A DNA stretch of 57,903 nt from Faecalitalea cylindroides ATCC 27803 (GTDB lineage Bacteria; Bacillota_I; Bacilli_A; Erysipelotrichales; Erysipelotrichaceae), in assembly GCF_000469305.1 (NCBI RefSeq), contig NZ_KI270978.1:1-57903 (forward strand), given 5' to 3'. The notes below the pieces were generated by a model. That model saw only the letters and a program-made list of their open reading frames with translations, had not been told where the DNA came from and made no database searches. A program made the translations under genes and the position numbers. Below are positions 8,874-17,487 of this stretch, in pieces; position 1 is the first letter of the stretch; the number at the start of each line of letters is the position of its first letter.

Positions 8874-10023
8874 ATTCAGATAATTGAGAGTCAATATCTT
8901 TGATTTGAGCTTCAAGTTCTTCGATAAATTTTTTCTTATCTTCGATTCTTTGTTCTAATTCACTAATTGCTCTTTCTCCAAGAACATTACCGATATCTTC
9001 CTGCATGCGTTTGATCTGATGTTTTTGTTCCTGCATCAATTCGTCTTTTCTTGTACGAACTTCCATCATTCTTTGTTTCCATTGAAGATGTTTTTGTTCA
9101 TTAGCCTGTCTTAAGCCATCAAAATACTGATCCATTTGTTCCTTGAAGTTTTTCCAAACCGCTTCTTCTTTTTCTTTTCGACAAGAACCGATTTTCTTCC
9201 ATTCAACACCAAGTTCTTTCATTTGTTTTGTATTTTCTCTTGAATAAGATTTCGTTTCATTAATAGCTTTAGCTCGAGCAATTAACTCATTTTTAGCTTC
9301 TAGGTTTTGATCTTGAAGGACATGAAGCTTTTCATAATACGCATTACGAGCTTTATAGAATGTTTGACGGTATTCATTAAACTCATTCCATAAATCATCT
9401 TCTTTTTCTCTTCCTGCGCTTCCTGCAGCTTTCCAGGCATCCATCAATTCTTTAAACTTAGTAGATGTCTTTTGCCATTCTTCAGAATTTGCAAGCTCTT
9501 TTGCCTGCTGGATCAAATCTTGTTTAGCAGCTGCAGCATCAGAGAACTTAGTCTGCATCTGTTCCCATTGTTCGTGTTTTTTATCAAAAAAACTCTGACG
9601 GATCTGGTTGAAACTTTCCCAAAGAGCATCATCGTCTTTACCTGCAGAACCAGCTTGTTTCCACTGATTCATTAACTCATTCATTTCTTCAGTAGCGTGT
9701 TTAAGATCATTAGATGCAGCTACTTTCTTTGCTTGAGCGATTAACTCCTCTTTGATTCCAGAAGCATTTTTATATACTTCATTACGTTTTGCGTACAACG
9801 CATCAATATAAGATTCAAATTCTTCATTCAGAGAATCTTCATAAGCTGATTCCCAACTTGAGATTCGTCTCCATTTTCTTCTTAAATCAGAAATCTGACG
9901 ATAGATTTCATTCCAATTTTTATCGGCATTGATATTTTTAGCTTCTTCGATGAGTTCTTTACGTTTTTTGATATCCTCATCCATATCACTTACTAAATAC
10001 AAATTATCATTATCTTCATACAT
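8872..10023 (-). CDS. DUF349 repeat protein
   Basis: A 383-residue, highly charged, all-helical protein built of four DUF349 repeats of about 75 residues. Each has a core like W-K-x2-GSA/C-x-(R/K)-E-x3-LW-x2-F (for example WKAAGSAGREKEDDLWNEF), followed by a C-terminal coiled coil near residues 320-380. No enzyme motif is visible and the function is unknown. ATG 10023 has GGAGG 8 nt upstream; the longer frame uses a TTG inside that ribosome site. It is a single-gene unit. Confidence 0.85.
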   Translation of the reverse strand: MYEDNDNLYLVSDMDEDIKKRKELIEEAKNINADKNWNEIYRQISDLRRKWRRISSWESAYEDSLNEEFESYIDALYAKRNEVYKNASGIKEELIAQAKKVAASNDLKHATEEMNELMNQWKQAGSAGKDDDALWESFNQIRQSFFDKKHEQWEQMQTKFSDAAAAKQDLIQQAKELANSEEWQKTSTKFKELMDAWKAAGSAGREKEDDLWNEFNEYRQTFYKARNAYYEKLHVLQDQNLEAKNELIARAKAINETKSYSRENTKQMKELGVEWKKIGSCRKEKEEAVWKNFKEQMDQYFDGLRQANEQKHLQWKQRMMEVRTRKDELMQEQKHQIKRMQEDIGNVLGERAISELEQRIEDKKKFIEELEAQIKDIDSQLSE

Positions 10024-10146
10024 AATACTTACCTCCAACTATGCACTGCAATATACATATTTTATCACAATATGAAACATAATGACGAAAAATCTACGTA
10101 AAATATAAATATATTTTTCTACAAAAATTGCTCTTTTTTCGTAACG

Positions 10147-10173
10147 AAAAAAAGCCAGAAACCTGACTTTTTT
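10147..10173 (-). terminator. Minus-strand terminator after the cupin gene
   Basis: The hairpin is fully paired only as minus-strand RNA (GTCAG/CTGGC uses a G-U pair that would be C-A on the plus strand) and is followed by a T7 run on that strand. Confidence 0.8.
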
Positions 10174-10179
10174 CATCAC

Positions 10180-10614
10180 TTATAATGCTAGATAAGCTTC
10201 GTCATCCACTGGTTCGCACCATTCATTTGAAGTGTTTTCTCCTGGTGCTTCAAAGGCGATATGACTGAACCAACTATCTTTTTTTGCTCCATGCCAATGT
10301 TTTACTTCTGGCGGGATCACTACAACAACTCCAGGCTTTAATTCAACTGGATCTTTGCCTTCTTCCTGGTACCAACCTTCTCCTGCAGTACAGATCAAAA
10401 TCTGACCTCCACCACTTGTCGCATGATGGATATGCCAATTATTTCTGCATCCTGGTTCAAAAGTAACATTTGCCAAAGCAAGACCACATTCTTTTGGATT
10501 TGTTAATCCATTTAAATATGAATTCCCAATAAAATATTGTGCAAACGCATCGTTTGGCTGACCTAATCCAAATACATTCTGCTCATCAAAAACTTTTTTA
10601 TCCATTGTCTTCAT
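10180..10614 (-). CDS. Cupin-domain protein
   Basis: A 144-residue single-domain cupin. Motif 1 is HIHHATSGGGQILICTAGEG, with three histidines for a metal, and motif 2 is IPPEVKHWHGA. Relatives are often annotated as carboxymuconolactone-decarboxylase-associated cupins. The reaction here is unknown. It lies 15 nt downstream of a flavoprotein gene and probably shares its LysR-controlled transcript. AAGGTG precedes the ATG. Confidence 0.8.
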   Translation of the reverse strand: MKTMDKKVFDEQNVFGLGQPNDAFAQYFIGNSYLNGLTNPKECGLALANVTFEPGCRNNWHIHHATSGGGQILICTAGEGWYQEEGKDPVELKPGVVVVIPPEVKHWHGAKKDSWFSHIAFEAPGENTSNEWCEPVDDEAYLAL

Positions 10615-10629
10615 ACTACACCTTCTTTC

Positions 10630-11172
10630 TTACCGGATATTCTTTCCCATTTCAAATGCTCTTTTTAAAGATTGATGGCCTTGTATCTCACCTGGATCTG
10701 TCACTCCACCAGCAAATACAACACCTGAAAGATGTGATTTTTCAAAACAATCTATCCATCCTTCTAAACCATTCACAGCTTTTGCCCATACATGATCTCC
10801 ATTTTCTGCAGCCGATGCAATAAAATAAATATCTCTAAATTTATAGTCTGCATTAAATAATGGATTGGCTCGATCTAATAATGTTTTCATCTGACCGCAC
10901 ATTTCGTAATAGTAGATTGGTGTTGAAAAAACAAGAACATTCGTCTCTTTCATCTTCTCAACGATTTCATTAACATCATCGTGGATCACACACTTTTGTG
11001 TTTTAACACAAGATAAACATCCTTTACAAAATTGAATCGTCTTATCTCTAAGTGTAACTCTTTCAACAAGATGTCCTGCTTCTAGTGCACCCTTTTCAAA
11101 ACTTTGTGCCAGAATATCTGAGTTGCTGTTGAATCTTGGACTGGTTGATATGATCAAAATATTTTTGCTCAT
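10630..11172 (-). CDS. Flavodoxin-fold NAD(P)H-dependent oxidoreductase
   Basis: A 180-residue FMN-binding flavodoxin-like protein (NADPH-dependent FMN reductase / iron-sulfur flavoprotein group). It has the phosphate-binding loop STSPRFNSNSD near the N-terminus, a Cys cluster CKGCLSC at about 49-55 and the motif STPIYYYEMCGQMK. The Cys cluster could bind a metal or FeS cluster as in iron-sulfur flavoproteins, which is not certain. It is the first gene of the operon with the cupin and is divergent from the LysR gene. Confidence 0.83.
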   Translation of the reverse strand: MSKNILIISTSPRFNSNSDILAQSFEKGALEAGHLVERVTLRDKTIQFCKGCLSCVKTQKCVIHDDVNEIVEKMKETNVLVFSTPIYYYEMCGQMKTLLDRANPLFNADYKFRDIYFIASAAENGDHVWAKAVNGLEGWIDCFEKSHLSGVVFAGGVTDPGEIQGHQSLKRAFEMGKNIR

Positions 11173-11190
11173 TTTTAACCTCCTATCTTA

Positions 11191-11219
11191 ATTATAGGAT
11201 TCTTTTTTATAAAGTATAA
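11191..11219 (-). promoter_or_regulatory. Promoter of the flavoprotein-cupin operon
   Basis: On the minus strand TTATAC, 17-nt spacer, TATAAT, with AGGAGG before the start at 11172. The LysR-type dyad lies about 60 bp upstream of the predicted start of transcription. Confidence 0.65.
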
Positions 11220-11241
11220 TACTTATATCACATAACATCTT

Positions 11242-11256
11242 ATGCTTGATAAGCAT
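11242..11256. promoter_or_regulatory. LysR-type binding dyad
   Basis: Perfect ATGCTT-N3-AAGCAT inverted repeat between divergent genes. Its spacing from the minus-strand promoter fits the activator-recognition site near -65 expected for LysR proteins. Confidence 0.6.
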
Positions 11257-11294
11257 TTCTATTGCACGTAAAATAAAGATAAACAGGAAGACAT

Positions 11295-12170
11295 ATGGAA
11301 CTTAGAGTATTAAAATATTTTCAAGAAGTAGCAAAAGAACAAAACATTACCAAAGCAGCAGAAAATCTGCATATTACCCAACCCACTCTTTCTAGACAAT
11401 TAAAAAACCTGGAAGAAGAATTAGGACAACAGCTATTCGTTCGAAGCAGTCATAATATTCAGCTAACTAACGAAGGTAAATTATTGTCTAAAAGAACAGC
11501 TGATATTTTAAATATGGTTGATAAAACAACCAACGAATTTAAAGCTATGCACGATTTTACTGGTGGCTATGTCGATCTAGGGTGTGCTGAATCAAAAGGA
11601 ATTACATACATTGCCAAAACCGCAAAGAATCTCTTAAAGGAATATCCAAACATCCAATTAAATATGTATAGTGGAAATGCCACAAGTGTATGCGATCAAT
11701 TAGATAAGGGATTGTTAGACTTTGCGGTCATAGTGCAAGATTTAGATATTTCAAAATATAATTCTATAAATATACCTTTTCATGATCGATGGGGATTGAT
11801 CATGCGTAAGGACTCTCCATTTGTTTCTAAAAAATCAATTCATCTTGATGATCTTTACGATATTCCCCTTCTAGTTTCTCGCCAAAGAGGTTATAACAAA
11901 ATGGCACACTGGTTAAATCAAAACGAAAGTAGACTTAATATTGTTGCAACTTTTGATCTAATCTATAATGCAGCTATTCTTGTCAAAGAGAATGTAGGTT
12001 ATGCCTTGGGATTTGACAATCTTGTCAATACAAGCTTAGAAAGCGTTCTTTGTTTTAGACCTATTGAACCAGAAATACAAACTAATATGTATTTGATTTG
12101 GAAGAAAAATCAAATCTTGTCAAAAAGTGCTACCCTTTTCCTAGAACATTTACAAAATCAAATGAAATAG
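11295..12170 (+). CDS. LysR-family transcriptional regulator
   Basis: A 291-residue regulator. The N-terminal winged helix (residues 1-60) contains the LysR signature QNITKAAENLHITQPTLSRQ, and the C-terminal effector domain has the periplasmic-binding fold (about 90-290). It is divergent from the flavoprotein-cupin pair, which it most likely controls through the dyad at 11242-11256. The inducer is unknown. Confidence 0.9.
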   Translation: MELRVLKYFQEVAKEQNITKAAENLHITQPTLSRQLKNLEEELGQQLFVRSSHNIQLTNEGKLLSKRTADILNMVDKTTNEFKAMHDFTGGYVDLGCAESKGITYIAKTAKNLLKEYPNIQLNMYSGNATSVCDQLDKGLLDFAVIVQDLDISKYNSINIPFHDRWGLIMRKDSPFVSKKSIHLDDLYDIPLLVSRQRGYNKMAHWLNQNESRLNIVATFDLIYNAAILVKENVGYALGFDNLVNTSLESVLCFRPIEPEIQTNMYLIWKKNQILSKSATLFLEHLQNQMK

Positions 12171-12173
12171 TAA

Positions 12174-12211
12174 AAAAAGACACATTCGACATAATAGAAA
12201 TGAGTCTTTTT
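12174..12211 (+). terminator. Terminator after the LysR gene
   Basis: A 13-bp stem with one mismatch, AAAAAGACACATT with AATGAGTCTTTTT, 12-nt loop, right after the stop codon. Confidence 0.7.
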
Positions 12212-12451
12212 AATTCTTGACGTAAATAAAACAATCATTTACTTTTTTACTATATAAAACCAGTCATATAAATAATATTGTTGCTTTAATAAAAAATTAT
12301 AAAACAACCACAAATGTTTATGATTATATCAATGAAAATTCAAAACTTATTTTTAAAAAGAACCCAAAGGATAAAATAAGAATTAGCTATCTTGTCTCCG
12401 ATTTATAATCATTGAAAATCATCAATCAATAGTTATGCTTTGTTTTTCCTG
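12212..12451. other. Gene-free stretch with a possible eroded reading frame
   Basis: About 240 AT-rich bases. On the plus strand a stop-free frame of about 60 codons ends at the TAA near 12408. Its last third reads like protein (NPKDKIRISYLVSDL), but it has no start codon with a ribosome site and I cannot assign a family. It may be a gene remnant or chance. Confidence 0.3.
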
Positions 12452-12521
12452 CGCAAAAAAACCTCATATACAGATGAAGAATACTTCTATCGAGACTTTA
12501 TCTGTAATATGAGATTTTTAT
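12452..12521. terminator. Bidirectional long-stem terminator
   Basis: Arms CTCATATACAGAT (12463-12475) and ATCTGTAATATGAG (12500-12513) with one bulged base. There is a T7 run on the minus side and ATTTTTATC on the plus side. It most likely ends the minus-strand methyltransferase transcript. Confidence 0.65.
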
Positions 12522-12542
12522 CATTTTTAAACAATTTATATT

Positions 12543-13721
12543 CTATCTTTTATAATTCTTTTTATTTACATTTCCTATTTCTCTTTTTGTTAAAACACAG
12601 ATGCTTTCAATATGTTCAGTAAACGGGAACATATCCACAAGCTCAATCTTATTTGTCATATATCCTTTTTGTCTAAACATGACAAGATCACGCATCATTG
12701 TTTTTGGATCACAAGAGATATACAAGATCTTCTTTGGTTGAAGAGAGGTAGATGCTTCAATAAACTCTTTTGTTGTACCAGCTCTAGGTGGATCTAAAAT
12801 AATTACATCATAATGGTTTCTAAATTTCTTTGCTTCCATCATGTATCTTGTCGAATCCATAGAGATAAATTTGGCATTCTTAATATTGTTCTGTTTCGCA
12901 TTCAATTTAGCGTTTTCAATAGCGTCTGGATTTATTTCTACACCAGTAACACTCTTACAACTAGATGCCAAAGTCAATCCAATCGTACCAACACCGCAAT
13001 ATGTATCCAATACTGTGTCTGTCTTTGTTAAATCACACATTTTTCGGGCCATATCGTAGAGTACTTCACACTGTTCCGAATGAATTTGATAAAAAGATCG
13101 ATTTGAGAAAGAAATCTTTAAACCACATAATTCATCTGTAATCATTCCATCCCCATATAAAAGAATCGTTTCATCTTGCTGGACTATACTTGTGTTTCTT
13201 GGATTTACATTTTGTACGATCGTTTTGATTTCTTTAAATTCCTTTACGAGCGCATTGACAAGATTTCTTCTAGAAGGAAACATCTTCTTGCTGGTGACAA
13301 AAACAACCATCACTTCATCTGTCTTATGAGCATAGCGAATCAATACATGTCTCAATAAACCGGTGCGTGTTTTTTCATTATATAATTCAATTTTCATTGA
13401 ACTAACCAATTCTTCGATCTTAACAATGATTTTATTCACAATATCAGGATGCATCATACAGTTTTGACAAGCCACTACACGATGCGATTTGGCTGCATAT
13501 AAGCCAGAATAAACCTTCCCTTTATTCTTCGCAAAGCCAACAATCACCTTATTTCTATAATGTGTCGTATTTTTTGCGGTTAAGACATCCCCTACTCTTA
13601 ATTTAAGATGATTTCTTTGAGCTAGTTCTTCAACCTGAGCTTTCTTAATGGATGCCTGTTCTTCCATACTTTTTGAAAGATATGCACATCCTCCACATAT
13701 TTTCCCTACTTTACACTTCAT
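12543..13721 (-). CDS. 23S rRNA (uracil-5-)-methyltransferase, RlmD/RlmCD type
   Basis: A 392-residue TrmA/RlmD-family SAM-dependent m5U methyltransferase. N-terminal cysteines (C3, C9 and C12 in KICGGCAY, plus CQNC further on) suit the [4Fe-4S] cluster of RlmD/RlmCD. The SAM motif VLDTYCGVGTIGL, the DPPRAG motif and the catalytic Cys in ISCDPKT are present. No TRAM domain precedes the cluster. Firmicute homologues methylate one or two 23S positions; which one cannot be told here. AAAGGAG precedes the start, which overlaps the HAD gene end by 11 nt. Confidence 0.88.
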   Translation of the reverse strand: MKCKVGKICGGCAYLSKSMEEQASIKKAQVEELAQRNHLKLRVGDVLTAKNTTHYRNKVIVGFAKNKGKVYSGLYAAKSHRVVACQNCMMHPDIVNKIIVKIEELVSSMKIELYNEKTRTGLLRHVLIRYAHKTDEVMVVFVTSKKMFPSRRNLVNALVKEFKEIKTIVQNVNPRNTSIVQQDETILLYGDGMITDELCGLKISFSNRSFYQIHSEQCEVLYDMARKMCDLTKTDTVLDTYCGVGTIGLTLASSCKSVTGVEINPDAIENAKLNAKQNNIKNAKFISMDSTRYMMEAKKFRNHYDVIILDPPRAGTTKEFIEASTSLQPKKILYISCDPKTMMRDLVMFRQKGYMTNKIELVDMFPFTEHIESICVLTKREIGNVNKKNYKR

Positions 13722-14313
13722 TCAAATTCTCCTTTAACAATGTAGCCAGCTGTGTATGATCTTTTAACCATATCGTATAAAAACCTAGTTTTTCAGCAGC
13801 CCTGATATTTACTTCAGTATCATCAATAAAGATACATTCATTTGCATTTAGGCCGTATTTCTCCAACAAAGCTTCAAAGATCTTTACATCCGGCTTGATT
13901 AATTTAAGTTGATATGAATAGATTCCCCCATCAACTTGATCTATAAAATCATAATGTTCTTTCAAGTAAATATATGAATCTTCTGGAAGATTCGAAAGGA
14001 TAAAAACTTTATATCCCTTTTTTTGATAGATTTGGATCAAATCAAGATTTTCTTGAATCCCAACGACATATGATGTCCATACATCCATCATTTTATTAAT
14101 TTTTTCCTTTTGGTCCGGCATCTTCTGTAAACCTTTTTGTACCATCTGTTCTTTAGTATATAATCCTTGATCATATTCATGCCAAAGTTTTGTAAAGAAC
14201 ACTTCGAAAAATTGATCCACAAGTGTAGGATCCTTAAAAAGATCCATTAAAAAATCTTTTGGTTTGAATGTTGCAAGAACATTGCCGATATCAAATATAA
14301 TATTTTTTACCAT
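13711..14313 (-). CDS. HAD-family hydrolase (YihX-like), predicted leaderless
   Basis: A 200-residue HAD phosphatase. Motif I is FDIGNV (nucleophile Asp), motif II is LSN in KVFILSNLPED, a Lys follows, and motif III is CIFIDDTEVN; the helical cap lies between. The substrate is unknown (sugar phosphates are typical). I start at ATG 14313, giving the usual length; a GTG at 14346 would add 11 residues with no better ribosome site. The ATG has no Shine-Dalgarno and begins exactly 6 nt after a TATACT -10 box, so the mRNA is probably leaderless. It overlaps the downstream methyltransferase gene by 11 nt. Confidence 0.85.
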   Translation of the reverse strand: MVKNIIFDIGNVLATFKPKDFLMDLFKDPTLVDQFFEVFFTKLWHEYDQGLYTKEQMVQKGLQKMPDQKEKINKMMDVWTSYVVGIQENLDLIQIYQKKGYKVFILSNLPEDSYIYLKEHYDFIDQVDGGIYSYQLKLIKPDVKIFEALLEKYGLNANECIFIDDTEVNIRAAEKLGFYTIWLKDHTQLATLLKENLNEV

Positions 14314-14319
14314 GAACTT

Positions 14320-14348
14320 AGTATATTTAAAACTTAAAGGATACACAA
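14320..14348 (-). promoter_or_regulatory. Promoter of the HAD gene, leaderless start
   Basis: On the minus strand TTGTGT (weak -35), 17-nt spacer, TATACT, then 6 nt to the ATG. The -35 abuts the terminator of the preceding gene. Confidence 0.55.
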
Positions 14349-14375
14349 GAAAAAATGCAGAATATTAATTCTGCA
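14349..14375 (-). terminator. Terminator of the FMN reductase gene
   Basis: Stem TGCAGAAT/ATTCTGCA, 4-nt loop, T-run on the minus strand. Confidence 0.75.
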
Positions 14376-14925
14376 CATTTAAATGAGATAAGAAATCATT
14401 GATCTGAAAATCAATCATTTCCTCTTCTTCTTTATTTAACGTCAAGATCTGCGTTTTATGATCTTCTGGTTTGATTTGAACCTTTGCGGTATGTTTATTA
14501 ACAACATCCATTAAAATAAACGGTAATAAAACTTCCAGCTGAGCTTGTGCCTTTGCAGAGCCACTTTTACCGGCAGCACCAGAATATGTAACAGGTTTAT
14601 TGGCAAGAGCTGTCTGATTCCATTCGGCCTGTAGATCGATTCTTCTTGACAACCAGTCTAGAAGATTTTTCAAAAGGCCAGGAATAAATCCATTATATTC
14701 AGGAGTAAAGATCCAAACCCCATCTGCCTCCATAACTTCTTTCTTAATTCTTCGAATATCAATAGGTTCTGGGTTTTCTAAATCTTCATTCATATAAGGA
14801 ATATCTCGATACTGCAAATATGATACTTCAACTTTATCCTTAATTTTATCTTCTACATAGCCAGCTAATTGAGCATTGAATGAATGCCTGCGCAATGATC
14901 CAACAATAAATAATATTTTTTTCAT
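14365..14925 (-). CDS. NADPH-dependent FMN reductase family protein
   Basis: A 186-residue flavodoxin-fold quinone/FMN reductase (YieF/ChrR group). It has the FMN loop GSLRRHSFNAQLA and the signature FTPEYNGFIPGLLKNLLDW. It transfers electrons from NAD(P)H to flavin, quinones or related acceptors. I start at ATG 14925, which has AAGGAG 9 nt upstream; two earlier in-frame ATGs abut the ribosome site. It has its own terminator. Confidence 0.87.
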   Translation of the reverse strand: MKKILFIVGSLRRHSFNAQLAGYVEDKIKDKVEVSYLQYRDIPYMNEDLENPEPIDIRRIKKEVMEADGVWIFTPEYNGFIPGLLKNLLDWLSRRIDLQAEWNQTALANKPVTYSGAAGKSGSAKAQAQLEVLLPFILMDVVNKHTAKVQIKPEDHKTQILTLNKEEEEMIDFQINDFLSHLNVQN

Positions 14926-14984
14926 GATCATCATCTCCTTAACTTAAGTATAAACCTTATTATGATGAATGAACATGTATATGC

Positions 14985-15431
14985 TCATTCTTTTTCCATT
15001 AAATAATTTGTCAACGTGATTCCTTTTCGAATCACTTCGTTTTCCCTAATGACTCTATACCCTCTTTTTTCAAAAAAACCTTTTGCGCTTATGGAAGCAT
15101 ATGTTGTGATCTTACCTGTTACAAACTTTTCTAATTGATCGCAGAGCTTGGTCGCAATTTGGTTATTTTGATACTCTTTATGGACATATAACATATCTAG
15201 ATAGCCTTGATCGTCGATATTTCCAAAACCAACGATCCTTTTATCTTCTATCGCAACAAGTGTGTGAGATGATAAATAACGTTGATTCCAAGATTCTATA
15301 TCAACCTTTCCATCTGCCCAGACATCCAACTGCTCTTTAGAATAATCTTTTCTATTTATCGTATGAACGGTATCATAAAATAACTGTGCCATTTCTTCAC
15401 AATCTAAGCTTTGATATTTTCGAACAATCAT
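14985..15431 (-). CDS. GNAT-family N-acetyltransferase
   Basis: A 148-residue single GNAT domain related to YafP-type acetyltransferases. It shows beta strands 3-4 at IVGFGNIDDQGYLDMLYV and the acetyl-CoA loop EYQNNQIATKLC, where the usual R/Q-x2-G-x-G/A is slightly altered (QNNQIA). The acceptor is unknown. AAAGGAAA precedes the ATG and TATAAT lies upstream. It is a single gene. Confidence 0.8.
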   Translation of the reverse strand: MIVRKYQSLDCEEMAQLFYDTVHTINRKDYSKEQLDVWADGKVDIESWNQRYLSSHTLVAIEDKRIVGFGNIDDQGYLDMLYVHKEYQNNQIATKLCDQLEKFVTGKITTYASISAKGFFEKRGYRVIRENEVIRKGITLTNYLMEKE

Positions 15432-15457
15432 ATATGTTTCCTTTTCTAAATTATAAC

Positions 15458-15482
15458 AAAAAAACCGGAAAATACATTCCGG
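15458..15482 (-). terminator. htpG terminator
   Basis: On the minus strand CCGGAA/TTCCGG with a 6-nt loop, followed by seven T. It starts right at the htpG stop. Confidence 0.85.
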
Positions 15483-17390
15483 CTATTTTACTAGTAATTC
15501 ACAGATCTTTCTAGAGTATGCAATTGGGTCTTCGATTTTGAATCCTTCAATCAATAGAGCCTGATTATATAAAACATCGGCAATTTCTGCAACCTTATCT
15601 TTATTTGAACTAAATGCTTCTTTCAATGTTTCAAAAATCGGATGATTTGGATTGATTTCAAGAATACGTGTAGCCTTCATTGGCATCATTGGATTATCCT
15701 TTGGCATATTCGCAAAGACTTTTTCCATTTCAAAAGATAAGCCTTCTCCAGCAGTCAAACATACTGGATCATCGATCAAACGATTGGAGAGTTTTACTTC
15801 TGCAACTTGATCATGCAACGACTCTTTCATGAATTTCAATAGTTCTTTATTATCTTCCTTAGCTTTTTCCAATTCTTGTTTTTCTTCTTCAGAATCTAGA
15901 TCTAAGTCTCCTTGAGCTGCATTTCTAAATGTCTTTTCACGATATGTCATCAATGTCTGCATAACAAATTCGTCGACTTCATCTGTTAAATATAGAACTT
16001 CGTAATCTTTCTTCTTCAATGTTTGAACAATTGGTAACTTATCGATCAAATTTACATCTGATCCAGAAACAAAATAGATGTCCTTCTGGTCTTCCTTCAT
16101 GCGATTTACATACTCATTTAATGTAACAAGTTTTTGGTCTTTGCTGGAATAGAACAATAATAAATCTTGAAGTTTATCTTTATCCATTCCGTAGTTGTTA
16201 TATACACCAAATTTGATGTTTAGACCAAATTCCTTCCAAAATTCTTCATATGTTTCTCGTTCTTTTGTCAACATGTTTGTTAATTCGCTTAATATCTTCT
16301 TTTCGATTCGAGAAGCAATCGCCTTTAACTGATGATCATGCTGCAACATTTCACGAGAGATATTTAATGAAAGATCTTGGGAATCCACTAAGCCTTTGAC
16401 AAAGCGCAAGTAATCTGGCAACAATTCCTCTGCATGATCCATGATAAATACACCACGGCAATACAACTGAAGGCCTTTCTTATAGTCCTGATGATAGAAA
16501 CCTTGTGGTACATGACTTGGAATATACAATAAAGCAGTAAAGCTGACATTTCCTTCAACGCTAAAATGAATCACACGTTTTGGATCCGCATAATCATAGA
16601 AATGATCCTTATAGAATTGATTGTATTCCTCATCGGTTATTTTAGATTTTTGACGTTTCCATAATGGAACCATGGAATTCAATGTCTGATCTTCAATAAC
16701 AGTTTCATATTCTGGTTTATCAGAATCTTTTGTTTCCGCTTTGATCTTGCTGGTTTCAACATTCATCTTAATTGGGTAACGGATATAATCTGAATATTTT
16801 TTGATCAAATCTTTAAGTGTATATGTTTCCAAATATTTAGAATAATCGTCATTTTCAGTATCATCTTTTAAAGTCAAGATAATTGTAGTACCTGTTGTTT
16901 CTTTTTCAGCTGGTTCAATCGTATATCCTGAATCGCCATCACTGATCCATTTATAAGCTTCATCGCTGCCATCTTTTTTAGAAATTACGCATAACTCTTT
17001 GGCAACCATGAATGCACTGTAGAACCCAACACCAAACTGACCAATGATATCCACATCATTTTCATGTTCTTTGTTGTTTTCCATTTGTTCTTTGAATGCC
17101 AAAGACCCACTCTTGGCAATGGTACCTAGATTTTCTTCCAATTCTTCTTTAGACATACCAATACCAGTATCTGAAATAGTTAATGTACGAGCTTCTTTAT
17201 TTGGTTCAATACGAATTTCAAATGTAGATGGATCTACATGTCCGGCATTTGAATAATAATATTTATCGATCGCATCACTTGCATTAGAAACCAACTCACG
17301 TAAGAAGATTTCCTTATGCGTATAAATTGAATTGATCATTAAATCTAATAATCGTTTTGATTCAGCCTTAAATTGTTTTTTTCTGGCCAT
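15483..17390 (-). CDS. htpG: Hsp90-family molecular chaperone HtpG
   Basis: A full-length 635-residue Hsp90. The N-terminal GHKL ATPase has ELVSNASDAIDK, DTGIGM and GQFGVGFYSAF. The middle domain has the catalytic-loop motif NISREMLQ, and the C-terminal dimerisation domain follows. It folds client proteins in an ATP-dependent cycle in the cytosol. AAGGAG stands before the ATG. The promoter region carries two CIRCE-like dyads, suggesting HrcA-type heat-shock control, whereas Bacillus subtilis htpG is controlled differently. Confidence 0.96.
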   Translation of the reverse strand: MARKKQFKAESKRLLDLMINSIYTHKEIFLRELVSNASDAIDKYYYSNAGHVDPSTFEIRIEPNKEARTLTISDTGIGMSKEELEENLGTIAKSGSLAFKEQMENNKEHENDVDIIGQFGVGFYSAFMVAKELCVISKKDGSDEAYKWISDGDSGYTIEPAEKETTGTTIILTLKDDTENDDYSKYLETYTLKDLIKKYSDYIRYPIKMNVETSKIKAETKDSDKPEYETVIEDQTLNSMVPLWKRQKSKITDEEYNQFYKDHFYDYADPKRVIHFSVEGNVSFTALLYIPSHVPQGFYHQDYKKGLQLYCRGVFIMDHAEELLPDYLRFVKGLVDSQDLSLNISREMLQHDHQLKAIASRIEKKILSELTNMLTKERETYEEFWKEFGLNIKFGVYNNYGMDKDKLQDLLLFYSSKDQKLVTLNEYVNRMKEDQKDIYFVSGSDVNLIDKLPIVQTLKKKDYEVLYLTDEVDEFVMQTLMTYREKTFRNAAQGDLDLDSEEEKQELEKAKEDNKELLKFMKESLHDQVAEVKLSNRLIDDPVCLTAGEGLSFEMEKVFANMPKDNPMMPMKATRILEINPNHPIFETLKEAFSSNKDKVAEIADVLYNQALLIEGFKIEDPIAYSRKICELLVK

Positions 17391-17403
17391 AATATCACTC
17401 CTT

Positions 17404-17430
17404 TTAGCACTCTAGCCTTGCGTATGCTAG
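17404..17430. promoter_or_regulatory. CIRCE-like operator, proximal to htpG
   Basis: TTAGCACTC-N9-GTATGCTAG. The left half is a perfect CIRCE half site and the right half matches 6 of 9 bases. It lies downstream of the -10 box and ends just before the htpG ribosome site. Confidence 0.65.
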
Positions 17431-17457
17431 TATAACGCAACTCTTTAGCAGAGTCAA
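17429..17457 (-). promoter_or_regulatory. htpG promoter
   Basis: On the minus strand TTGACT, 17-nt spacer, TATACT: a strong vegetative promoter. It lies between and overlaps the two CIRCE-like dyads. Confidence 0.8.
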
Positions 17458-17471
17458 GATATAACTGCTAA
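17445..17471. promoter_or_regulatory. CIRCE-like operator overlapping the htpG -35 box
   Basis: TTAGCAGAG-N9-AACTGCTAA. The outer TTAGCA/TGCTAA of CIRCE and the exact 9-nt spacing are kept while the inner three bases of each arm diverge. It covers the -35 box. Confidence 0.55.
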
Positions 17472-17487
17472 AAGTAGCCTTTCTTCC

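Noticed and set aside
12225-12408. Protein-like frame after the LysR gene
   Set aside because: About 60 codons without start or ribosome site. It reads somewhat like protein but I cannot match it to any family, so it is reported only as a possible remnant in the gap.
12440-12622. 60-codon plus-strand reading frame
   Set aside because: It runs through a terminator hairpin and into the opposite strand of the methyltransferase gene, and has no ribosome site; treated as a shadow.
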